Of a stretch of 64,000 bases of DNA, positions 1-7,833 are shown piece after piece. Under the pieces are notes generated by a model. That model searched no databases and was not told where the DNA came from. It saw only the letters and a program-made list of their open reading frames with translations. This stretch comes from Kitasatospora sp044457565 (GTDB lineage Bacteria > Actinomycetota > Actinomycetes > Streptomycetales > Streptomycetaceae). The stretch is taken from contig NZ_JBITGZ010000010.1 in the NCBI RefSeq assembly GCF_044457565.1, positions 62,001-126,000 of the forward strand. The letters run 5' to 3'. The position numbers were made by a program, and so were the translations under genes. Every line of letters begins with the position of its first letter. Within the stretch, counting starts at the first letter, position 1.

Positions 1-7
1 GAGCCCC

Positions 8-742
8 ATGAGCTCCCCGTCAACCCCCGCACGAGGCCGCCCCGCCCGGCTCGACCCCGACCGCACCGTCGGGACAGCCCTCGAACTGCTGGACGAAGCC
101 GGGCTGGACGCCCTGACCATGCGACGCCTCGCCGACGCGCTGGGCGTCCAGGCCGGCGCGCTGTACCGCTACTTCGCCACCAAGCAGGACCTGCTGACGG
201 CGATGGCGGAACGGATGCTGGCCGATGCCGGCACTCCCCCGGCAGCGGCAGCGACCCCTGACGCCGACTGGAGCGAGCGGCTGGCCGACCTCGCCAGGGC
301 GATGCGCGCGGCGCTGCTCGCCCGTCGCGACGGCGCCCGGGTCTTCGCCGGTACGCACTCGACCGGGCCGCACACCCTCGGCTTCGCCGAGACGATGATC
401 GGCGTGCTGCGCGAGGCCGGCTTCGATGACCGGGACGCGGCGCACACCCTCATGGCGGTGGCCAACTTCACCGTCGGCCACACCCTGGAGGAGCAGGCCG
501 CCCTGCGGCCCGGCAGCGGGGATCCCGCCGACCCGGAACGCCTGTGCCAGGCCGTGACCGTGACGCCGGGCCGGTTCCCCCACCTCGCCACGGCGCTGCC
601 CACCCTGACCGGTACCGACTTCACCGCCGGCTTCGAGTTCGGCCTCCGCGTCCTCGTCCAAGGCCTGCGCACGCTGGACCGGACCGGGCACCGGCACGGA
701 TACGCGGCCGGGCACGGCGGCGGAGGCCGGGAGCGCTCCTGA
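8..742 (+). CDS. TetR-family transcriptional regulator with TetR_C-like ligand domain
   Basis: A 244-residue one-component repressor. Residues about 15-65 form the TetR DNA-binding domain: helix 1 around TALELLDEAG, then the turn-recognition pair LTMRRLADALGVQAGALYRYF and the typical KQDLL that follows. The rest is helical and resembles the tetracycline-repressor C-terminal class, with a Gly-rich tail (HGGGGRERS). The ATG at position 8 is the only plausible start in the window; anything upstream lies outside it. The gene is followed by 404 bp without a clear gene before the conservon, so its target is not obvious; it may regulate a gene left of the window. Family assignment is firm, ligand unknown. 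Confidence 0.88.
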   Translation: MSSPSTPARGRPARLDPDRTVGTALELLDEAGLDALTMRRLADALGVQAGALYRYFATKQDLLTAMAERMLADAGTPPAAAATPDADWSERLADLARAMRAALLARRDGARVFAGTHSTGPHTLGFAETMIGVLREAGFDDRDAAHTLMAVANFTVGHTLEEQAALRPGSGDPADPERLCQAVTVTPGRFPHLATALPTLTGTDFTAGFEFGLRVLVQGLRTLDRTGHRHGYAAGHGGGGRERS

Positions 743-1146
743 CCGCACCCGGCCGGCCACCGCCCGCGCACGAGGTCCGGCGCACCGGACAGGACGGTCC
801 GGAGAGCCCACGGGAAGAGCAGCGAGCCCGTCCTCCACACGTGACCCGCCGGCGTCCCGAACCCGGCCCGGGGGGTCGCCGTACCACGGACCGTCCGCCC
901 AGGGTGGGGAATTCGCGGGCAGACCCCCCGCATGGGCGAACCGGGCCCCGCAGGAGGGAAACACGGGCCCGCGGCGGCGAAAATCTGGTGCCAGCACCGC
1001 TACTTCGGCTCTGCCCGACACACCCCGCCGCACCACGGTCGGCGAGGGCCGGCGCGGGCGTCGGGACATGCGAACCAGAGCTGCCACGCCGCCGGAGCCG
1101 GCCCCCGTCCGCCCTTCCGTACTCTTTCGATCGTTTGAGGATGCTG
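743..1146. other. Intergenic region between tetR and cvnA
   Basis: About 400 bp with no convincing coding sequence. Open frames on both strands here are low-complexity Arg/Pro/Gly-rich GC shadows. The region presumably holds the conservon promoter. The only clear signal is the GAGG at 1137-1140 that acts as ribosome-binding site for cvnA. Confidence 0.5.
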
Positions 1147-2730
1147 ATGCTTAGTGCTGGATCGTCACCCGTGGACCGGCGCTCCGCTCCCGTTCTCGTG
1201 TGGCTCCTACCCACGGTCGTGACGGCGGCGGCCGCCGCCGTCGCCGTGTCGCTGGCCTCGGCCGGCGCCCGCGCGGGTGTCCTCTGGTGCGGGGTGGTGG
1301 GCACCGCGGCGGTGGCGGTGGTGGCCGCCGAGGCGGCGCGCCGGGGGCGCGCGCTGGCGGCGCTGCGCCGGCAGTACGCCCGGCAGGAGAACGAGCTGCG
1401 CCGACGGCTGGCCCGGCAGGAGAGCGAGACGGCCGAGCTGGCCGCGGTCGCGCTGCCCGAGGCCGTCGCCCGGCTCCAGCGCGGCGAGTTCACCGAGGAC
1501 GTGCTGAAGGCGTACGAATCCCACGACACCGTCGTCGGTGCGGAGTTCCAGGCCGCCCGGCACTCCGTGCTGCGAACCGTCCTGGACGCCGTCGACAACG
1601 AGGAGGGCATGCGCGAGTCCGCCCAGCGGGCCTTCGTCAACATCGCCCGCCGCGTCCAGGCGATCATCCACCGGCAGGCCCAGGACCTGCGCGAGATGGA
1701 GGACCGGCACGGCAACGACCCGGCCGTCTTCGACGACCTGCTGCGCCTGGACCACGGCAACGCGCTGATCGGCCGGCTCGCCGACAGCATCGCCGTCCTC
1801 GGCGGCGCCCGCCCCGGCCGGCAGTGGAGCAGGTCGGTGCCGCTGTACAGCGTGCTGCGCGGCGGTATGTCGCGAATCCTGGACTATCAGCGGGTGGAAC
1901 TGCACCCGGTGTCCGAGGTGGCCGTGGTCGGACCCGCCGTCGAACCGCTCATCCACGCGGTCGCCGAGCTGCTGGACAACGCCACCCGCTACTCCCCGCC
2001 GCAGACGAACGTGCACCTGACCGCCGTCGAGGTGCAGACCGGAATAGCGATCGAGATCGAGGACGGCGGCCTCAGCCTCAGCGAGGAGGGCCGGGCCCGC
2101 GCCGAGCGGATGCTGAAGGAAGCACAGGCCGGCATCGACCTCAACGACCTCGGCGAGACGCCCCGGCTCGGCCTCGCCGTGGTCGGCCGGCTGGCGAAGG
2201 CGTACGGCTTCCAGGTCTCGCTGCGCCCCTCCGCCTACGGCGGTGTGCGCGCCGTGCTGATCGTGCCCCAGAAGCTCATCACCACGGCGCCCGCCACCGG
2301 CCGGGCCCACGGCATCGGCGTCACCGGCAGCCCCCGGCCGGCCCCGACCGCCACCACCCGGCCCGCGGGTGGACCGCGGCCGTGGGGGTCGAGGACGGTA
2401 CCGGCGGCCTCCTCCGCGGGGTCGTCCTTCGGGTCGGGGTCGTCGTTCGGGTCCTCCCCCGGCGGCCGGCGGGGCTTGTCACCGGCGGACGACGAGGTCC
2501 CGGTGGTGAGCGAGTGGACCCCGAACGGCCTGCCCCAGCGCCGGCGCCACGCCGCGCCGTCCCGGCGGAGCACCCCCGGGCCCGCCAGGGCCCCCGAGCC
2601 GCCCCCGGCGCCGGTACAGCCCGGTATGTGGCTGGCCGCGTTCAACGAGGGGGTGAACGGCCACGCGCCGTCCACCGGTACGGCCAGCCACACCAGTGAA
2701 GAGTCGGCAGCAGGGAAGGGCGAGCAGTGA
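1147..2730 (+). CDS. cvnA: Conservon sensor-kinase-like protein CvnA
   Basis: A 527-residue membrane-anchored, histidine-kinase-like ATPase, the first protein of a conservon. Two hydrophobic segments lie in the first 60 or so residues (LLPTVVTAAAAAVAVSLASA and GVLWCGVVGTAAVAVVAAEA), then a coiled coil rich in Arg/Gln/Glu. The dimerisation-like region has an IIHRQAQDLREME motif, and the HATPase domain has its N-box at AELLDNATRYSPP followed by EDGGLSLSE and RLGLAVVGRLA. The C-terminal 150 residues are disordered Pro/Ser/Gly. In the family CvnA binds CvnB, C and D as a membrane complex resembling a eukaryotic G-protein-coupled system. The start at 1147 is preferred because GAGG at 1137-1140 sits 6 nt upstream; ATG 1141 would abut it. 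It overlaps cvnB by 4 bp. Confidence 0.9.
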   Translation: MLSAGSSPVDRRSAPVLVWLLPTVVTAAAAAVAVSLASAGARAGVLWCGVVGTAAVAVVAAEAARRGRALAALRRQYARQENELRRRLARQESETAELAAVALPEAVARLQRGEFTEDVLKAYESHDTVVGAEFQAARHSVLRTVLDAVDNEEGMRESAQRAFVNIARRVQAIIHRQAQDLREMEDRHGNDPAVFDDLLRLDHGNALIGRLADSIAVLGGARPGRQWSRSVPLYSVLRGGMSRILDYQRVELHPVSEVAVVGPAVEPLIHAVAELLDNATRYSPPQTNVHLTAVEVQTGIAIEIEDGGLSLSEEGRARAERMLKEAQAGIDLNDLGETPRLGLAVVGRLAKAYGFQVSLRPSAYGGVRAVLIVPQKLITTAPATGRAHGIGVTGSPRPAPTATTRPAGGPRPWGSRTVPAASSAGSSFGSGSSFGSSPGGRRGLSPADDEVPVVSEWTPNGLPQRRRHAAPSRRSTPGPARAPEPPPAPVQPGMWLAAFNEGVNGHAPSTGTASHTSEESAAGKGEQ

Positions 2731-3134
2731 TTCAGCAGCGGGCCAACATGGACTGGATGCTCAAGGAGCTGGCGGACGGCGTTCCGCACACCCGCCACGT
2801 CATCGTGCTCTCGGCCGACGGCCTGCGGATCGCCCAGTACGGCGCCGACAACGACACCGCCGACCGGCTCGCCGCCGCCTGTGCCGGGCTGCAGAGCCTG
2901 GCCGCCGCGGTGGGACACGAGTTCCCGCACGGCAACGGCCTGATGCGGCTGGTCGTGATCGAGATGGGCGGCGGCTTCTTCTACCTGATGGCGGCCGGCG
3001 CCCGGGCCTACCTCGCGGTGCTGGCCGACGAGGGGGTCGACGCCGGCCTCATGGGCCAGCGGATGCGGGACCTGGTCGCCCGGATCGGCGGGCATCTCAG
3101 TACACCGCCGCGCAACGGCGAGCAGGTCGCATGA
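2727..3134 (+). CDS. cvnB: Conservon Roadblock/LC7 protein CvnB
   Basis: A 135-residue Roadblock/LC7-fold protein: MDWMLKELADGVPHTRHVIVLSADG is the typical N-terminal alpha-beta unit, followed by DRLAAACAGLQSLAAA and a beta-rich GGGFFYLMAAGARAYLAVLAD segment. In characterised conservons CvnB interacts with CvnA and is thought to help regulate the CvnD GTPase, as MglB does for MglA. The GTG start at 2727 overlaps the cvnA TGA (GTGA), indicating translational coupling; GAAGGG lies just upstream. An ATG at 2748 is an alternative. Confidence 0.9.
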   Translation: MIQQRANMDWMLKELADGVPHTRHVIVLSADGLRIAQYGADNDTADRLAAACAGLQSLAAAVGHEFPHGNGLMRLVVIEMGGGFFYLMAAGARAYLAVLADEGVDAGLMGQRMRDLVARIGGHLSTPPRNGEQVA

Positions 3135-3490
3135 GTGCAGCCGACCAGGGCTGGGACGCAGGAATCCCCGAACGCCTCTACGTGATCACGCGCGGCCGTA
3201 GCGGTCTGGCCGAGCAGACCACCCTCGACCTGGTCACGCTGATCGTCTCCCGCTCGGAGCCGACGCCCACGATGCAGCCGGAGCACGCGGCGATCCTGCG
3301 GATCTGCGAATCGCCGCTGTCCGTGGCCGAGATCTCCGCCTACCTGCGACTGCCGGTGAGCGCCGTCACCGTACTGCTGGCGGACCTCCTCGCCGAGGAA
3401 CAGATCGAGGCCCGCGCCTGCGTCCCGCAGGCGACCCTTCCCGACCGTGCCCTCTTGGAGGCGGTGATGCATGGACTTCAGAAGCTCTGA
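3131..3490 (+). CDS. cvnC: Conservon DUF742 protein CvnC
   Basis: A 119-residue DUF742 protein. The N-terminal half carries the family sequence ERLYVITRGRSG and the C-terminal half a winged-helix-like region (HAAILRICESPLSVAEISAYLRLPVSAVTVLLADL), followed by the usual end (LLEAVMHGLQKL). It starts at an ATG overlapping the cvnB stop (ATGA) and its 3' end overlaps cvnD by 20 bp, so A-B-C-D form one translation-coupled unit. The biochemical role in conservons is not settled; association with the kinase and GTPase is expected. Confidence 0.9.
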   Translation: MSAADQGWDAGIPERLYVITRGRSGLAEQTTLDLVTLIVSRSEPTPTMQPEHAAILRICESPLSVAEISAYLRLPVSAVTVLLADLLAEEQIEARACVPQATLPDRALLEAVMHGLQKL

Positions 3491-4088
3491 CACGGTGGTG
3501 GGGCCGCAGAACGCGGACCTGCTCCCGGACTCGACCACCATGGCGGTCAAGGTGGTGATCGTGGGCGGCTTCGGCGTCGGCAAGACGACCCTGGTCGGCT
3601 CCGTGAGCGAGATCCGCCCGCTGACCACCGAGGAGACGATGACGCAGGCCGGCGCCGAGGTCGACGACCTCGCCGGGATCGAGCGCAAGACCTCGACCAC
3701 GGTCGCGATGGACTTCGGCCGGATCAGCATCAGCCACGAACTGGTGCTGTACGTGTTCGGCACGCCGGGGCAGGAGCGGTTCTGGTTCCTCTGGCACGGC
3801 CTGTTCGAGGGCGCCCTCGGCGCGGTCGTGCTGGTCGACACCCGCCGGCTGGAGGTCAGCTTCGACGTGATCGGGCGGCTGGAGGACCGCGGCGTGCCCT
3901 TCGTCGTCGCGGCCAACACCTTCCCCGAGTCGCCGAGCTACCCCACCGAGGAACTGCGGGCCGCCCTGGACCTGCCGCCGGACGTGCCGATCATCGCGTG
4001 CGACGCGCGGACCCGCGAATCCAGCCGGGACGTCCTGATGACGCTGATGCGCTACCTGTACGACCTCTCGGCCTCGCCCGCACGGTGA
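3471..4088 (+). CDS. cvnD: Conservon small GTPase CvnD
   Basis: A 205-residue Ras/MglA-like GTP-binding protein. The P-loop is GGFGVGKTTLVGS at about residues 31-43, the switch II equivalent is FGTPGQERFWF, and VVAANTFP stands where the family NKxD-like motif lies. In conservons CvnD is the switch component cycling between the membrane CvnA complex and the cytosol. It starts inside cvnC (20 bp overlap). The next gene, the P450, is 166 bp downstream across a repeat-like spacer. Confidence 0.9.
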   Translation: MDFRSSDTVVGPQNADLLPDSTTMAVKVVIVGGFGVGKTTLVGSVSEIRPLTTEETMTQAGAEVDDLAGIERKTSTTVAMDFGRISISHELVLYVFGTPGQERFWFLWHGLFEGALGAVVLVDTRRLEVSFDVIGRLEDRGVPFVVAANTFPESPSYPTEELRAALDLPPDVPIIACDARTRESSRDVLMTLMRYLYDLSASPAR

Positions 4089-4254
4089 CCGCGCCCCGGC
4101 GAGGCCGCACGACGACCGCGGAAGGACGGTCGCACGATCGCCGCCGCACGACGCCTGCCGTGCCACGACTGCCGCACCACGAACGCCGCACCACGCCTGA
4201 ACACCGCACCACGACGCTCCACGATGACCGCCTCGCGCCGACCCCGGAGATACC
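4089..4254 (+). repeat. Degenerate GCAC(C)ACGA-rich spacer between cvnD and the P450
   Basis: The 166-bp gap is dominated by imperfect copies of a GCACCACGA/GCACGACG motif, about eight in 120 bp (roughly 4107-4225). It breaks the otherwise overlapping cvn operon. No terminator hairpin was seen, so readthrough into the P450 is plausible. Confidence 0.5.
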
Positions 4255-5715
4255 GTGACCACCCCGTTCCCTGACGACGCCTCGCTCACCCCGCCGCCCG
4301 GCTGCCCCGCCGACGGCCTCGGCCTCGGCGCCGGCGGCCTCCGGCGGCTCTACGGGCCCGAGGCCGAGACCGACCCGGCGGGCCTGTACGAGAAGCTGCG
4401 CGCCGAGCACGGCGAGGTGGCGCCCGTACTGTTGCACGGTGACCTCCCGGCCTGGCTGATCCTCGGCCACTCCGCCAACCTCACCGCCATGCGCACGCCC
4501 TCCCGGTTCTCCCGGGACTCCCGCCGCTGGACGGCGTTCCAGAAGGACCAGGTCACCCCGGACTCCCCGCTGATGCCGGTGATCGCCTGGCAGCCGCTGT
4601 GCGTCTTCACGGACGGTGAGGAGCACAAGCGACTGCGCGGGGCGGTCACCGACAGCCTGAACCGCTTCGACCACCGCGGCATCCGCCGCTACGTCACCCG
4701 CTTCGCCGACCAGCTGATCCAGGACTTCGGACCCACCGGCCGGGCCGAGCTGGTGTCACAGTTCGCCGAGCACCTGCCGATGCTCGTGATGACGCAGGTG
4801 GTCGGCATGCCCGAGGAGTACGGGCCCCGACTGGTCGAGGCCGCCCGGGACCTGATGAAGGGCACCGAGACGGCCATCGCGAGCAACGACTACGTGGTGG
4901 CGACGCTGCGCCGGATGATGGAACGCAAGCGGGCCGAGCCCGGCGCCGATCTGGTGTCCTGGCTGATGCAGCACGAAGCCGGCCTCACCGACGACGAGGT
5001 GCTGGAGCACCTGCGGGTGGTACTGCTCGCCGCGAACGAGACGACCGTCAACCTGATCGCGGACACCCTGAAGCTCGTCCTCACCGACCGGCGCTTCCGC
5101 GCCCATCTGTCGGGCGGCCATATGACGCTGCCCGACGCCCTGGACCAGGTCCTCTGGGACTCCGCGCCGATGTCGCTGGTCGCGGGCCGCTGGGCCACCG
5201 GCGACACCGAACTCGGCGGCCAGCGGATCAAGGCCGGCGACATGCTGCTGCTCGGGCTCGCGGCCGGCAACGTCGACCCGGCCGTCCGGCCCGACCTGGC
5301 GAAGCCGCTCTACGGCAACCGCTCCCACCTGGCCTTCGGCAGCGGGCCGCACGAGTGCCCCGGCCAGGACATCGGCCGGGCCATCGCGGAGACCGGCATC
5401 GACATCCTGCTGACCCGCCTGCCGGACCTGCATCTCGCCGTCCCCGAGGAGGAGTTGACCTGGACCTCGGCCTGGCTGGCCCGGCACCTGGTCGAGCTGC
5501 CGGTGCGCTTCGCCCCCCGGACGAAGCCCGAGCCGGAGCCCGCCACCGCCGAAGGCGCCCAGCCGACGACACCCCCGACAACACCTCCGGTGTCGGCCAC
5601 CGCGCTGCCGCCCCTGCCCCCGGCCACCGCACCGGCCGCACCGGCCGCCACCGCCGCCCTCCCCGCGCAGCGCCGCAGCTGGTGGGCCGTCCTGACCAGG
5701 CCGTTCCGCCGCTGA
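4255..5715 (+). CDS. cvnE: Conservon cytochrome P450 (CvnE, CYP157-like) lacking ExxR
   Basis: A 486-residue P450. The heme ligand loop FGSGPHECPG is intact (Cys368), the I-helix reads LLAANETTVNLI, and EEHKRLRGAV is the C-helix region. The K-helix motif found in almost all P450s (ExxR) is replaced by QVLW at residues 298-301. This substitution is characteristic of the CYP157 family of streptomycetes, which is known to lack ExxR and to sit in conservons. A Pro/Ala-rich tail of about 60 residues ends in an amphipathic basic segment (RRSWWAVLTRPFRR), perhaps a membrane tether. GTG start at 4255 with GGAGA 4 nt upstream. Many conservons pair a CYP157 with a CYP154; only one P450 is present here. 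Substrate unknown. Confidence 0.88.
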   Translation: MTTPFPDDASLTPPPGCPADGLGLGAGGLRRLYGPEAETDPAGLYEKLRAEHGEVAPVLLHGDLPAWLILGHSANLTAMRTPSRFSRDSRRWTAFQKDQVTPDSPLMPVIAWQPLCVFTDGEEHKRLRGAVTDSLNRFDHRGIRRYVTRFADQLIQDFGPTGRAELVSQFAEHLPMLVMTQVVGMPEEYGPRLVEAARDLMKGTETAIASNDYVVATLRRMMERKRAEPGADLVSWLMQHEAGLTDDEVLEHLRVVLLAANETTVNLIADTLKLVLTDRRFRAHLSGGHMTLPDALDQVLWDSAPMSLVAGRWATGDTELGGQRIKAGDMLLLGLAAGNVDPAVRPDLAKPLYGNRSHLAFGSGPHECPGQDIGRAIAETGIDILLTRLPDLHLAVPEEELTWTSAWLARHLVELPVRFAPRTKPEPEPATAEGAQPTTPPTTPPVSATALPPLPPATAPAAPAATAALPAQRRSWWAVLTRPFRR

Positions 5716-5791
5716 CAGCAGCAGCGACCGGCCCCGAGCTCACGAAGCCCGGAGCCGCCGATCCAGCACGTCCGCAAGTCTGTCACGCGAG

Positions 5792-5829
5792 GAGGGGCGG
5801 CTCCCGGGATTCCCCGGAAGCCGCCCCTC
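5792..5829. terminator. Hairpin between convergent P450 and carotenoid oxygenase genes
   Basis: Perfect 11-bp inverted repeat GAGGGGCGGCT (5792-5802) / AGCCGCCCCTC (5819-5829) with a 16-nt loop, between two converging genes. It probably works as a bidirectional terminator. Confidence 0.75.
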
Positions 5830-5844
5830 TCGGCGGTCGGCGGA

Positions 5845-7200
5845 TCAGACCAGGTCGGCGTCCGGGATCCAGGAGCCATGGATCATGGCGGGCACGCGCC
5901 GGGGCAGGTGGATGGTGGCGACCGGCGGCAGTGCGAGGTCGGAGGCGTCCAGGACGAGCATCCGGGAGGCGTCGGCGTTCAGGTCGCTGACGACGGTCAG
6001 CAGGTAGCCGGCGTCCTCGCCGCCGGCGTCCGCGGCCGGGACGAACACCGCCTCGCTGGGGAGCTGCCCCGCCCCGAAGGGCAGCAGCTGGCGGCTGCCG
6101 GTGGCGCGGTCGTACTTCACCAGGGTGTGGTTGCCGATCCCGAGGTCGTCCGGGAAGGACAGGGCGTACTGGTAGCGGTGCTCGCGGCCGACGAAGGCGT
6201 CGTTGATGGTCGGGAACTCGACGGTGAGGTCATCGGTCTGCTCCTCCCGGACGGTGCCGGCCGCCAGGTCGATCGTCCAGCGGCGGCTGCGCGAACCGGA
6301 GTTGGGCTCGGCACCGCGGTCGGGCGCACCGACCCACCAGTTCCACGAACGCTGCCAGCCGGCGCGGCCCACGGACGGGCCCTCGACCACGACGCGGCCA
6401 CCGGCGTCCTCGTAGGCGTTGGCGAGGTGCATCGCGTAGCCCTGGCCGATCTCGAACCAGCGGACCTTGCCCGCACCGCCCGCACCGCGCGGCAGGACGC
6501 CGATGCGCGAGGGCTGCGCGTCGCTCCAGCCGTACGGGATGCCGGAGTGCTCGGCCGGGTCGAAGGTGACCGAGCCCTCCAGGAAGACCACGTGGTGCTC
6601 GGTGATGGCGAAGTCGTGCTTCAGCGCGGCGCCGGCGCCCGGGACCTCCTGGCTCTCCAGCACCCGGCCGTCCGCCGTGGCCACGTGGTGGATCAGGTAG
6701 GGCGGGAACGGCGAGGAGGAGAAGAAGTGCAGCTCGCCGGTGACCGGGTCCTCCTTGGGGTGCGCGGTCATCGCCGAGGTCAGCCGACCGCCGAAGTCGA
6801 AGGCTCCCACGGTCTCCAGATCGGCGGTCAGCTCGAAGGGGAGGTTCGCCTCGCACAGCGCGAGCAGGCGGCCGGCGTGCTCGATGACGTGGGTGCCGGC
6901 GGTGCTGGCGGTGAGGTCGGGGCCGTGCTCGGTCATGTAGGGGGCGCCGTCGAGGGCGGGGGTGTGCACCCAGCGGTTGCGGTACCACTCGGCGCGGCCG
7001 TCGCGCAGGCGGATGCCGTGCACCATGCCGCTGCCCTTGAACCAGTGGGTGGGGGTGATGCCGGGCTTGGGGTTGTGGCTGTTGCGGATCAGCCGGCCGG
7101 TGAGCTCCGGGGGCAGGGAGCCCTCGACGGTCAGCCCGGTGGCGGTGATCTCGTCGGCGACGGGGGTGTAGTGGCCGGTCAGGTAGGGCTTGCTGGTCAT
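5845..7200 (-). CDS. Carotenoid oxygenase (RPE65/lignostilbene dioxygenase family)
   Basis: A 451-residue non-heme Fe(II) dioxygenase of the carotenoid cleavage family, which oxidatively cleaves a C=C bond in carotenoids, apocarotenoids or stilbenes. Family landmarks: opening GHYTPVADE, LTGRLIRNSHNPKP, HWFKGSGMVHGI, and the four iron-binding histidines expected in TAHPKEDP, KHDFAITEHH, the middle blade, and MIHGSW at the C-terminus. Cytoplasmic, seven-bladed propeller fold by family. GAGG precedes ATG 7200. It is the last gene of the minus-strand tetR-MFS-SRPBCC-oxygenase array, 141 bp after the SRPBCC gene across a 17-bp tandem repeat, so an own promoter is possible. Exact substrate cannot be read from sequence. 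Confidence 0.9.
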   Translation of the reverse strand: MTSKPYLTGHYTPVADEITATGLTVEGSLPPELTGRLIRNSHNPKPGITPTHWFKGSGMVHGIRLRDGRAEWYRNRWVHTPALDGAPYMTEHGPDLTASTAGTHVIEHAGRLLALCEANLPFELTADLETVGAFDFGGRLTSAMTAHPKEDPVTGELHFFSSSPFPPYLIHHVATADGRVLESQEVPGAGAALKHDFAITEHHVVFLEGSVTFDPAEHSGIPYGWSDAQPSRIGVLPRGAGGAGKVRWFEIGQGYAMHLANAYEDAGGRVVVEGPSVGRAGWQRSWNWWVGAPDRGAEPNSGSRSRRWTIDLAAGTVREEQTDDLTVEFPTINDAFVGREHRYQYALSFPDDLGIGNHTLVKYDRATGSRQLLPFGAGQLPSEAVFVPAADAGGEDAGYLLTVVSDLNADASRMLVLDASDLALPPVATIHLPRRVPAMIHGSWIPDADLV

Positions 7201-7224
7201 GGGGGATCCTCTTCGCTCGGACGG

Positions 7225-7274
7225 GACTTGCGACGTACGGGACTTGCCGGTGTGCGGGACTTGCCGGTGTGCGG
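7225..7274. repeat. 17-bp tandem repeat upstream of the carotenoid oxygenase
   Basis: Two perfect copies of GACTTGCCGGTGTGCGG (7241-7257 and 7258-7274), preceded by a diverged 16-bp copy (7225-7240). They lie directly upstream of the carotenoid oxygenase start and could be a regulator-binding array or a slippage product. Confidence 0.8.
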
Positions 7275-7341
7275 ATCTTCGGGCCTCGGGCGGCCGGACG
7301 CGCCGCGGCGGCGGCGCGCTCAGGGCGGCGGGTCGCGCCGG

Positions 7342-7833
7342 TCAGCGGCTCTCCGCGCGCTCCTTCAGGCAGTGCAGCCACCGCTCCAGCGAGTGGTGGA
7401 GCGCACCGCGGAGCTCGTCGGGCTGGGCGAGGACGGGGGCCCCGCTCCAGGACTCGTCGGTGCGGATCGTCACCACGCCGTCCCGCTCCTGGAAGGTCCA
7501 CACGTGGACACCGTCGATGCCCTGCGCCGGGCCGCCCCAGACGATGCGCCGGCCGGGGACGATCTGGTAGACGGTCGAGGTGATGTCCAGGCCGTGGGTG
7601 CGCCAGGTGAAGGTGGCACCGGGGGCGAGCGGACGGTCGAGGTCCGCGCGGTCGATGTCCGGGTTCCACTCGGGCCAGGCGGCGATGTCGGTGTGCAGCG
7701 CCCAGACCTCGGCCAGCGGGGCGTTGACGGTGACCGCGAGCCGGACCACGACGGGGGCGTCGGAGTCGACGGCCTGGATCGGCCCCAGTGCGGTGGTGGA
7801 GTCGAGGATCGCGTCGGGGGCGTCGGTGCTCAT
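7342..7833 (-). CDS. SRPBCC-family protein (polyketide cyclase/START-like)
   Basis: A 163-residue SRPBCC (Bet v 1-like) protein. The hallmark opening VNAPLAEVWALHTDIAAWPEWNPDI is followed by beta strands (TFTWRTHGLDITSTVYQIVPGRRIVWGG) and the closing long helix (GALHHSLERWLHCLKERAE). Proteins of this fold bind hydrophobic ligands or catalyse cyclisation/hydrolysis; the activity is not predictable here. The ATG at 7833 overlaps the MFS gene's TGA (ATGA), and AAGGAG lies 8 nt upstream, so it is translated with the pump. Confidence 0.85.
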   Translation of the reverse strand: MSTDAPDAILDSTTALGPIQAVDSDAPVVVRLAVTVNAPLAEVWALHTDIAAWPEWNPDIDRADLDRPLAPGATFTWRTHGLDITSTVYQIVPGRRIVWGGPAQGIDGVHVWTFQERDGVVTIRTDESWSGAPVLAQPDELRGALHHSLERWLHCLKERAESR

